Part shown: in pieces, positions 50,162 through 58,600 of the stretch
How positions within the stretch are numbered: the stretch's first letter is position 1
How the letters are laid out: each line of letters begins with the position of its first letter
Virus record (IMG/VR): IMGVR_UViG_3300026201_000006
Coordinates: 1-64,000 of that record
Direction: 5' to 3' (one strand)
Source of the DNA: a virus
DNA: 64,000 nt
Notes under the pieces: model-generated
The model's input: the letters and a program-made list of their open reading frames with translations, nothing else
What the model was told of the DNA's origin: nothing
Database searches by the model: none
Position numbers and translations under genes: made by a program

Positions 50162-51142
50162 ATGGCAAAACCTTTAAAGTGGAATGGATCAAGCTCGTTA
50201 AAAGAGATGTCATCTGCAGAAATTGATGACAATGTAGATCTAATTCTAGACCATTTTTCTGGAATGACTTCTAATAATACTGGTCACCTTGCTATGAATG
50301 CAGAATCAGGTTGGACAGACATTGGTACATTCGCAGATACAAGACGTGATCAAGCTGTTGGTACTCACCCAGCTAACACAACTATTCATACAGATAACTA
50401 TGTCTTTAGACAAAACCTAACTGATGTTACTCCTACTCCAACAAGGAGACCAATGTCGGTTAAATATGATTCTGGTTCTTATGATGGTATTATCGAAATG
50501 ACAGATGCTGAAATGAGAGCTGATATTATTGACAGAGTTAATGCTAAAATTGCTGCTGGTGGTGTAGGTTCATATGTATTACAACCAAGTGCTCCTGGTA
50601 CAGGTACATGGTCTGAGGTTGCTACTATTAATAATAAGTTTCAATCAGGTGTAAATAACTCTACTAAACTTTGGAAGAGAACAACCGGTTCGAATACAAC
50701 TGCTACACGTCCATTAGCTTGGGATGCAGGTAACAGCAGATTAAGTGAATTATCTGATGCTGAGATTAATGACTTAGTAGAAATATATCAAGAGTCTATT
50801 GTAGATACAGGTATTGGTAAGTATGTACTACAAGCATCTGCTCCTGCTTCAGGAACATGGCAAAGAGTTGGCGATGCTTTCTCTGATACAAGAAAAGAAC
50901 GTACAGATGTATCATACGCTGGTGATTATACTGGTGCTTATGCAGGTGATTATACTGGTAACTATACTGGTTCATATTCAACATTCTACTCAGGACGTCA
51001 GGTAGGTCCATATTCCGGTACATATACTGGCACATATACAGGTTATTACTCTGGCACATATACTGGTAACTATACCGGTGCAACAATTCAATCGTCAAAT
51101 GAAACTGTTTCTACTGTTTCATTGTGGCTAAGGACGGCATAA
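50162..51142 (+). CDS. Tail protein with Tyr-x-Gly-x repeats
   Basis: A 326-residue protein with two similar domains (each around 'PLKWNGSSSLKEMSSAEIDD' and 'PLAWDAGNSRLSELSDAEIN'). It carries a C-terminal repeat of Tyr-(Ala/Ser/Thr)-Gly-x units (50915-51082) with about fourteen tyrosines in 55 residues. A short strand-rich end follows. The repeat is probably a fibrous or decorated stalk. It sits in the fibre operon behind a strong AGAGGAAAT ribosome site. Confidence 0.75.
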   Translation: MAKPLKWNGSSSLKEMSSAEIDDNVDLILDHFSGMTSNNTGHLAMNAESGWTDIGTFADTRRDQAVGTHPANTTIHTDNYVFRQNLTDVTPTPTRRPMSVKYDSGSYDGIIEMTDAEMRADIIDRVNAKIAAGGVGSYVLQPSAPGTGTWSEVATINNKFQSGVNNSTKLWKRTTGSNTTATRPLAWDAGNSRLSELSDAEINDLVEIYQESIVDTGIGKYVLQASAPASGTWQRVGDAFSDTRKERTDVSYAGDYTGAYAGDYTGNYTGSYSTFYSGRQVGPYSGTYTGTYTGYYSGTYTGNYTGATIQSSNETVSTVSLWLRTA

Positions 51143-51143
51143 T

Positions 51144-51542
51144 ATGGCAGATCATCATATAATAGTTAACTTCGAAAAAGAAGGAGCTGCATTTAATACA
51201 GCTGATGAAGCAATGGAAGCACATTTTGCTAGTATAGGAAATGGCGATACAATAGCAGATTATAATAGTTATGCTGCTGGATCAGCTGAATCAAGTCCGC
51301 CAACTGGAGTTACATCAACAAGATACTTAACATCTAATGGTGAGCCAGTATCTAGCGGAACTGCAGGTAATGGATACGCTATTAAACAAATATGGACAGA
51401 AGATGTACTTAAAGCAGACATTATAGCAAACGGGTCAACGGATACTTCTGGTTTGCAAACCGGTGGCTGGACAGTTTCATCAAAAGACATTAACCCTGAT
51501 ACAGGAGTAGAACACATAGATGGATGGCATCTTTTGAGTTGA
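51144..51542 (+). CDS. Tail-associated hypothetical protein (132 aa)
   Basis: Starts one base after the Tyr-repeat gene. The product is acidic, Gly/Ser/Thr-rich in the centre and ends with a compact Trp/His segment (DGWHLLS). It is probably another fibre accessory. No family is recognised. Confidence 0.65.
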   Translation: MADHHIIVNFEKEGAAFNTADEAMEAHFASIGNGDTIADYNSYAAGSAESSPPTGVTSTRYLTSNGEPVSSGTAGNGYAIKQIWTEDVLKADIIANGSTDTSGLQTGGWTVSSKDINPDTGVEHIDGWHLLS

Positions 51543-51550
51543 TATAAATA
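51543..51550 (+). promoter_or_regulatory. Late promoter TATAAATA
   Basis: Overlaps the previous stop codon. RNA would begin near 51556, giving a normal leader with GAGGTAAATC before the ATG at 51582. It would drive the modification-enzyme block. Confidence 0.65.
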
Positions 51551-51581
51551 ATTTTAATAATTTAATATAATGAGGTAAATC

Positions 51582-52037
51582 ATGGCTGTAGAAGGCAGAA
51601 AAATACTTGAGCCGTATTACGCGGACAAGAGTTGTGATATCATCGTATGTAATTTTGAATTTGCAGATGGCACAAATCAAACCGTTTCAGTAAGTAACAC
51701 TCCCGATGGACAAAAAGATAATCCTGATTGGAAGGAGATCTTTAATACGTTCACTCACGAAGAAATTAAAGCCATCACTAAAAAGAAGGCTGAGGCACAT
51801 CACGAAAATCAAGCAGTACGCGCAGCTGAACAAAAAGCCGAAATGGATAAAGCAAAAAATGAAGCTTTATTTGCTGCAAAGGTTGATTCATTTGAAATAC
51901 CAGAAATTAAAGCTTCTAAAAATAGAGCACTCAAATCTAAAGTACGTAAAGCAACAAACATGATTGAGATTATGGCGTACTCCGCTGCTATTATTATAGA
52001 AGAAAATGGTAAGGAAGCAGAAAAACCAAAAGCCTAA
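51582..52037 (+). CDS. Hypothetical protein (151 aa)
   Basis: The N-terminal half has strands (CDIIVCNFEFADGTNQTVSV) and the C-terminal half is a long Ala/Lys/Glu helix, suggestive of a coiled rod. It follows a late promoter and overlaps the glycosyltransferase gene by 32 bases. The family is probably a marine T4-like virion or assembly protein; no function is known. Confidence 0.7.
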   Translation: MAVEGRKILEPYYADKSCDIIVCNFEFADGTNQTVSVSNTPDGQKDNPDWKEIFNTFTHEEIKAITKKKAEAHHENQAVRAAEQKAEMDKAKNEALFAAKVDSFEIPEIKASKNRALKSKVRKATNMIEIMAYSAAIIIEENGKEAEKPKA

Positions 52038-52725
52038 CGGTTTTATAATTGTAGCAAGTCAGTTTTATGAGTATTATGAGGCAGCTCATATGCTTATTGA
52101 CTCCTTATTAGATTATATGCCAGAGGCAAATATAGCCTTATTCGCTCATGAACAATGGACAAAATCTGATCCACGCTGTGATGATCTCTATATGGTTGAT
52201 GATTGTCCTAATCATGTTCGAGCCAAGTTGGCTTGCCTCTCTAAAACCCCATTTGATAAAACTGTATACTTAGATGCTGATACATTTGTGCAACATGAAG
52301 ATGTATCTAAGATGTTTGACTTCGATTCCGATTTAGTATTTACTAACATAAGACCATACGCAGGTAAGATAGCTAAATTTATTGGAGGTGAAATGGTTCT
52401 TCATGGTGGTGTATTCGGTTATAAGTCAACACCACGTGTATTAGAATTTATGGATGACTGGTGGAAATACTATAATAAACAACGTGATGGCTCTTGGTGG
52501 CCCGAAGGTGTACAACCAAAAGAGAGATTAGTAAATTGGGATCAATTAACATTATGGTGGTTAACTGAAAATACGTATTCTGATTTAGATATAAGTATAT
52601 ACGAAGATGATGCAAGATGGAATTTTGTTTACATATATAAAGAAGATGAATGCAAAGGACCAATAGTAGTATGGCATTATACATTACCATTAAAAAAACC
52701 AGCAGATGCGCGAAGTATTAATTAA
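52006..52725 (+). CDS. GT-A glycosyltransferase
   Basis: A 239-residue protein with the GT-A layout: N-terminal FIIVASQFYEYYEAAHMLID (nucleotide-binding strand and helix), VRAKLACLSKTPFDKTVYLD and a metal-binding Asp-Ala-Asp at residues 90-92, and a later VLHGGVFGYK acceptor-side loop. The family resembles GT8-like transferases. It likely moves a sugar to a virion or host surface target, given its position among fibre genes. The start lies inside the previous gene. Confidence 0.8.
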   Translation: MVRKQKNQKPNGFIIVASQFYEYYEAAHMLIDSLLDYMPEANIALFAHEQWTKSDPRCDDLYMVDDCPNHVRAKLACLSKTPFDKTVYLDADTFVQHEDVSKMFDFDSDLVFTNIRPYAGKIAKFIGGEMVLHGGVFGYKSTPRVLEFMDDWWKYYNKQRDGSWWPEGVQPKERLVNWDQLTLWWLTENTYSDLDISIYEDDARWNFVYIYKEDECKGPIVVWHYTLPLKKPADARSIN

Positions 52726-53332
52726 AAATAAAGAGATATTAGAAAGACTTGATGGGTTTATTGATACTATTAATAGTATGGATATAGGATACATCCAGCG
52801 CCGAATAAAACAACGTGGTGATAAACATAAACACTATGCAACATCCAAAGAATATTTAAATTATATTCTTGAGAAAACTAAGAAAAAAGAATTTAGAGGT
52901 CCGCCTGAAATAGCGAAGTTATTTGATTTATGTAATAATTATAATATAGCAAAAGACTGGCAGGATTTAATGAAAGATGTAAGCTTTACTTTTGCACAGG
53001 AATTAGGTGCACAACAAAATGCATTATTCTGCTATTATCCTGAAGATGGATATATAGGTTGGCATGATAATCGTGATGCTCCAGGTTATACAGTATTATT
53101 TAATTGGAGTAAAGGCGGTGATGCCTTTTATAGATATCGTGATTGGAAAACTGGTAAGATACATACTATTAAAGATAGACCAGGCTGGACTTGCAAAACT
53201 GGTTGGTATGGACCAGGTCAAGAATCAACATTTCATTGTGCTATGACTAATGAACCAAGATGGAGTATAGCATTCTATATGCGTAATGAAACAATGAGAG
53301 ATCAACTCGTAGAAGAAATAGAAAGTGAATAA
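52706..53332 (+). CDS. 2OG-Fe(II) oxygenase-like protein
   Basis: The second half of this 208-residue protein has the double-stranded beta-helix pattern: DGYIGWHDNRDAPGYTVLFN, then YRDWKTGKIHTIKDRPGW and FHCAMTNEPRWSIAFY. His120 and His177 fit the iron ligands and Arg185 the 2-oxoglutarate site. The acidic ligand is unclear, because the residue two after His120 is Asn122. It could hydroxylate a fibre protein or nucleic acid, or have lost oxygenase activity. It overlaps both neighbours by a few codons. Confidence 0.7.
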   Translation: MREVLIKNKEILERLDGFIDTINSMDIGYIQRRIKQRGDKHKHYATSKEYLNYILEKTKKKEFRGPPEIAKLFDLCNNYNIAKDWQDLMKDVSFTFAQELGAQQNALFCYYPEDGYIGWHDNRDAPGYTVLFNWSKGGDAFYRYRDWKTGKIHTIKDRPGWTCKTGWYGPGQESTFHCAMTNEPRWSIAFYMRNETMRDQLVEEIESE

Positions 53333-54647
53333 AAATAAATTTATAAAATGGTGTGAAGAGAATGCACATAAGTTTGTAGTCATATCATATCAGGGTGGAG
53401 CAGGTGGTGAAGGTTTATGTAATTGGTTAACACAAGAGACCGATTTATTTTTTAATAAAGAAGTTATTAAAATGTCTTATGACCAAAACTTAATACCTGA
53501 AAATCTTATGGCTATGATTGATGGCTCAAAAGGTAATGATGTTGCATTAAATCCTAGTTCACATAGGCAAAAAACCTTTTTTGATTTTTTGTTTGCAGAT
53601 GTATTTGTACTTGACGGTGTTGATAATCTTTATACTTCTCATTGTTGGGTACCAGAGTATGAGAATATACCTATAATACCTGAAGAGACTCTTGAAAATC
53701 CATTTGGATTATTATACGATCATATAAAAAATAGAGAAGATCCAGATAGTGAAAGACCACAAATTATGGATGATGCATTATCTGAAATACGAGATGCATT
53801 TGCAAATCAAGATAAACCGTATCTAATACGAACACACGGAATTACTCCTCTTACAATGTGTTGGGGTCCAAAAGGAAAATATTTTTCTATTAGTGGCGGT
53901 GACTATCAAGAATACATTCAAATGTTAGAAACTATGAAAGTATACCTTCAACCTGAATGGGAATATGAACGTAAGCTAGAAGCAATTCGTGTTGCTGATT
54001 GGAGATATCAAAAAGGAATTACTGGTATTTGGGGCGAGAAAAGTAATGCGTATTATCTTGAAAAAGATTGGGAACCAGAATATACTACTGAAGAAAATAT
54101 AGATAGATATTGTAGGTACCTTGCTCCAATTTTAGATGATGATACTATTCCCCTGTATTATAGGACTTTAGATATAATAGGTCAGCATAATAACTTTGGT
54201 GTAAACATAGAACAAATGGATTGTATCACATTAAATAATATAGTTTATGGTGTTATGGTATCTAAATTTTGGCCGAGGATATCAATATCATATTTTAAGA
54301 ATGATGAAGTTAATGTAAAAAGACTTGAGATGAAAGAACAAGATTTAGAAAAAGTTCATAAAGCAATGGGCGATAAAATAAGTCCACACGATATGAATTG
54401 GCCAGATTCTGATAGAGCAAGAAGAGTCACTATTGATTTTTGGGAAAAGAATCATAAGGTTCGAGATCACATGGGAATAATACAAGTAACATTTGATAAG
54501 TTATATAACCCAGATTATTTAATAAATAATGGTATAGATATTGATCCAGATAATTATATTATGTATTGGAATAACTGGCATGATAAAAGTTTAAAAGCAT
54601 TAGCAAAAGTAAAATTATTTCCAAGGAGAGTACCATTAACATTGTAA
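53325..54647 (+). CDS. Possible sulfotransferase-like P-loop protein, GTG start
   Basis: The 440-residue protein begins at a GTG that overlaps the previous stop. The segment FVVISYQGGAGGEGLCNWL near residue 17 looks like the phosphosulfate-binding loop of sulfotransferases, with IRTHG (about residue 168) as a candidate second element. The remainder is a mixed alpha/beta domain rich in Trp and Tyr. It lies between a 2OG-oxygenase-like gene and a glycosyltransferase gene. The assignment is tentative: other P-loop folds could give the same first motif. Confidence 0.45.
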   Translation: MNKNKFIKWCEENAHKFVVISYQGGAGGEGLCNWLTQETDLFFNKEVIKMSYDQNLIPENLMAMIDGSKGNDVALNPSSHRQKTFFDFLFADVFVLDGVDNLYTSHCWVPEYENIPIIPEETLENPFGLLYDHIKNREDPDSERPQIMDDALSEIRDAFANQDKPYLIRTHGITPLTMCWGPKGKYFSISGGDYQEYIQMLETMKVYLQPEWEYERKLEAIRVADWRYQKGITGIWGEKSNAYYLEKDWEPEYTTEENIDRYCRYLAPILDDDTIPLYYRTLDIIGQHNNFGVNIEQMDCITLNNIVYGVMVSKFWPRISISYFKNDEVNVKRLEMKEQDLEKVHKAMGDKISPHDMNWPDSDRARRVTIDFWEKNHKVRDHMGIIQVTFDKLYNPDYLINNGIDIDPDNYIMYWNNWHDKSLKALAKVKLFPRRVPLTL

Positions 54648-55306
54648 CAGTAAAATGGGGTGACAAATATAGTGCCGATGATGTCAATAAGCTATATTAT
54701 AGTATTCGAAATCAATTGCAATGGGGTGAACACGAGAACTCTATACAATTCTATTGTTATACCGATGATTCAATAGGGTTACATCCACATATTCATTGGA
54801 TACCGTTGATTGATATGGATCTGCACGGTGTATGGAATAAGCTTATGTTGTTTAAGCCTGGCATATTACCTGAAGGTAAATGGTTATATCTAGACTTAGA
54901 TGTTGTTATACAAGGTAGATTAGATGAAATCTATATGGCACACGAGTTTACAATGGTTAAATGTTATTGGAAACCTATAGAACAATTAAGATCTGATTGG
55001 GTATTCGAAGGTCGAACAATAAGAGATCATGATATAAACTCAAGTGTAATGGTATTTTGGAATGATGAGAACTATCATATATGGGAACATTTCTGGGAAA
55101 ATCCCGATGACTATATGATAACCTATCCTGGAATAGATGGCTTTATATATTGTGAAGGCTTTGCTCCTTCTAATTACTGGAAGCAAGGAAGAATCTATTC
55201 AAGATACTATGGGATTAAAGAAGAGTCTTGGTATAACCCTCCCGATGAGCCTTATTTTTTAGAAAGCGCTGCAATCTGTTTGCTTAACGGACAAGGCGGA
55301 TTATAA
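54635..55306 (+). CDS. GT-A glycosyltransferase-like protein, probable ATT start
   Basis: The protein reads (M)NIVTVKWGDKYSADDVNKLY, then YYSIRNQL, FYCYTDD, a Trp-rich strand, and a metal-binding DLDVV, all typical of GT-A enzymes. The conserved N terminus begins well upstream of the first canonical codon (TTG at 54716). In frame is an ATT at 54635, six bases after AAGGAGAG, a strong ribosome site. That makes 223 residues and an overlap of 13 bases with the previous gene. Starting at 54716 would delete the first strand and helix. Confidence 0.7.
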   Translation: MNIVTVKWGDKYSADDVNKLYYSIRNQLQWGEHENSIQFYCYTDDSIGLHPHIHWIPLIDMDLHGVWNKLMLFKPGILPEGKWLYLDLDVVIQGRLDEIYMAHEFTMVKCYWKPIEQLRSDWVFEGRTIRDHDINSSVMVFWNDENYHIWEHFWENPDDYMITYPGIDGFIYCEGFAPSNYWKQGRIYSRYYGIKEESWYNPPDEPYFLESAAICLLNGQGGL

Positions 55307-55309
55307 ATA
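55302..55309 (+). promoter_or_regulatory. Late promoter TATAAATA (first of two)
   Basis: The octamer overlaps the glycosyltransferase stop codon. A second copy stands 37 bases downstream at 55339. Both point at the fibre genes from 55396. Confidence 0.5.
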
Positions 55310-55338
55310 AAGGTATATACAGCTGAATATTCGGTTGT

Positions 55339-55346
55339 TATAAATA
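55339..55346 (+). promoter_or_regulatory. Late promoter TATAAATA (second of two)
   Basis: RNA would start near 55352, just before a small hairpin (AGTGGTTAT...ATAATCACT, 55355-55372), and leave a leader of about 45 bases before the ATG at 55396. Confidence 0.65.
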
Positions 55347-55395
55347 AGAACATAGTGGTTATATAATCACTACATTACAATTTGAGCACATAGAT

Positions 55396-55662
55396 ATGGC
55401 AGGAACAATAGTAAAAATCAAGCAATCGGCGGTTGCTGGTAAGAAACCATCAGCAAGCGACCTCCAGCAAGGCGAGTTAGCCCTTAACACAGCCGACCAT
55501 GCATTGTATTCAAAAGACGGAAATGGAAATATCTTTCAAGTGACAACACAACAGGTATTTGATATGGGTGATTCTAACGGCGATGTTTTTATTGATGCAG
55601 GAACTTCTGGAGAAGCATTAATGGCATCACCTTTTAACAGCTATGATGGCGGGGGAGCGTAA
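55396..55662 (+). CDS. Short fibre N-terminal-domain protein (88 aa)
   Basis: It reads AGTIVKIKQSAVAGKKPSAS, DLQQGELALNTADHALYSKD and a short Gly-rich end. This is the small N-terminal attachment domain found in many fibre and tropism proteins, here as a stand-alone gene, while the next gene opens with a related domain. It may be an adaptor or a shortened fibre. Confidence 0.7.
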   Translation: MAGTIVKIKQSAVAGKKPSASDLQQGELALNTADHALYSKDGNGNIFQVTTQQVFDMGDSNGDVFIDAGTSGEALMASPFNSYDGGGA

Positions 55663-55666
55663 CTAA

Positions 55667-58600
55667 ATGGCAGGAACAATATTTAAGATAAGAAGAGATA
55701 CAGCGGCCAATTGGTCGTCTAATAACCCAACCCTTGCCGCTGGTGAGATGGGGCTTGACCAAACTAATAACTTTATTAAAATGGGTGATGGTTCAACTGC
55801 TTGGAATTCATTACCACAATTCACACAAAATATTGAGAATGTAGAGGATTTAGTAGGTGCAATGGTCACCTCAAATACTGAAACATTTATCTCAGTAACC
55901 TATGATGACTCAGATGGAACACTTGATTTTGTAGTTCCAGTATTAGATGAAGACGATTTATCAACAGATTCAGCAACACATTTAGCTACACAACAATCAA
56001 TTAAAGCTTATGTGGATGCACAAGTAACTGCCCAAGACCTAGATTTTCAAGGTGATTCAGGTGGTGCATTAAGCATTGACCTAGATTCAGAGTCACTTAC
56101 AATCGCAGGTGGTACAGGTATCGACACTGTAGGTAGTGGTAATAGCATTACTGCCTCTATTGATTCCACTGTTACAACATTAACGGGCTCCCAAACATTA
56201 ACAAATAAAACATTAACAAGTCCAGTATTAAATACAGGAATTTCTGGTACTGCAATTAAAGATGAAGATGATATGGCTAGTGATTCAGCTACTCATCTTG
56301 CTACGCAGCAATCAATTAAAGCATATGTTGATGCTCAAGTAGATACAGCCGATGCATTAAGTGAATTAGCCGATACAACTATAACATCTCCAGCAGATGG
56401 TTCAATGTTATTATATGACACTGGTAATTCTGTTTGGATTGATAATGTCATGTCAGGCGATGCTACTCTAGCTGATACAGGTGCAATTACTCTTGCTACA
56501 GTTAATTCAAACGTAGGTTCATTTGGTTCTACAACAGCAATTCCAGTTATTACGGTTAATGCTAAAGGTTTAATTACAGCAGCGAGTACTGCGTCTATTA
56601 CAACATCATTAACGGTTGGAGCTGATTCAGGTTCTGATGATACAGTAGCTCTTGCCACTGATACATTAAACTTTACTGGTGGAACAGGTATTGATACAAC
56701 AGTATCTGATAATGACATCTCGATTGCTATTGATTCTACTGTTGCTACATTAACAGGTACACAAACATTAACGAATAAAACACTAACCAATCCTACTATT
56801 GCTAGTATTAATGGAAACGTTACGATTGGTGGTAACTTAACAGTATCAGGAACACAAACAACTGTTTCATCGACTACTGTTAATGTTGCAGATCCAATGT
56901 TATCATTAGCTACAAATAATGATTCTGCAGATGCAGTTGACATAGGTTTCTATGGTTTATATGATACAAGCGGTTCACAAGATTTATACTCAGGTCTATT
57001 TAGAGATGCATCAGATTCTGGTAAGTGGAAACTATATAAGGATTCACAAGCCGAACCAACTACTACAGTTAATGTAAGTGCTACTGGCCATACGACTGGT
57101 ACATTAGTTGCTAACCTTGAAGGTAATGTAACTGGTGATTTAACGGGTGATGTTACAGGTGATGTAACAGGAAATGTATCTGGTACAGCAGCTACAGTTA
57201 CAGGTGCTGCACAAACTGCTATTACTTCATTAGGTACATTAACAGCGTTAGATGTTGATAATATTAACATTAATGGAAATACTATTTCATCTACTGCGGG
57301 TACAGATTTAAATATTACTCCACTCGCTGGACAACAAATTGTATTAGATGGTGCAATTAATGTTGATGCAGGTGTAGTTACGGGTGCTACAAGTATTACA
57401 TCAACAGCATTTGTTGGTGATTTAACAGGTGATGTAACAGGTGACGTAACTGGAAATGCAGATACAGCAACTACATTAGCAACTGCAAGAACAATTGCGG
57501 GTCAAAGCTTTAATGGTTCTGCTGATATTACAATTGCTTCAACTGATTTATCTAATACGAGTGCTATTACTTTAAATACAGCTTCACAAACATTAACAAA
57601 TAAAACATTAACTTCACCTGTTCTAAATACAGGAGTAAGTGGTACAGCTATATTAGATGAAGATGATATGTCTAGTGATTCTGCTACTCAACTAGCAACA
57701 CAGCAATCAATTAAAGCTTATGTAGACTCTCAAGTTACTGCTCAAGACTTAGACTTTGCTGCCGACAGCGGTGGTTCATTATCAATTGATTTAGATAGTG
57801 AAGCATTAACATTTACTGGTGGTACAGGTATTGATACATCAGGCTCTGGAAACGCTGTTACATTTGCTATCGACTCAACAGTTACTACATTAACAGGCAC
57901 ACAGACATTAACTAATAAGACATTAACTAGTCCAACAGTAACTTCACCAGTATTAAATACGGGTGTTAGTGGTTCAGCAGTTAAAGATGAAGATGATATG
58001 TCATCAAATAGTGCTACTCATCTTGCTACTCAACAATCTATTAAGGCATATGTTGATGCACAAACTACAGACGAAACTGCTGAGGGTTCAAATAACTTAT
58101 ACTACACAGAGGAAAGAGTTGATGATCGTGTAAGTGCATTGATTGTTGGTGGTACAAACGTAACTGCAACATATGATGATGCTAATAATAGATTAACAAT
58201 ATCAGCAACAACGGGTGCAAGTGGTTATGATCTAGCTGCTAACGATACAGATGACCTTAGTGAAGGTTCAGCTAACTTATACTTCACAGACGAGAGAGCA
58301 CAAGATGCTGCAGGTGCTCAAATTGCTACTAATGGTTCACACACAAATATCACAGCAACATATGATGATAATGGTGATGGTGCAATAGATCTATCAATTA
58401 CAGATGCTGTTATTAGAGGTAAGGTAAGTGTTACCGATGCTGGTGGTGATGGTTCATTAGCTTATAATAATTCTACCGGTGTAATAACTTATACTGGTCC
58501 AAGTGCTGCAGAAGCCAGAGCACATATTAGTGTTACTGATTCTGGAGGTGATGGTTCATTAGCTTACAATAATTCTACTGGTGTTATTACATATACAGGG

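Noticed and set aside
54648-54715. Short gap before the glycosyltransferase as a real intergenic region
   Set aside because: The frame is open and encodes the conserved N terminus, so I extended the gene to the ATT at 54635.
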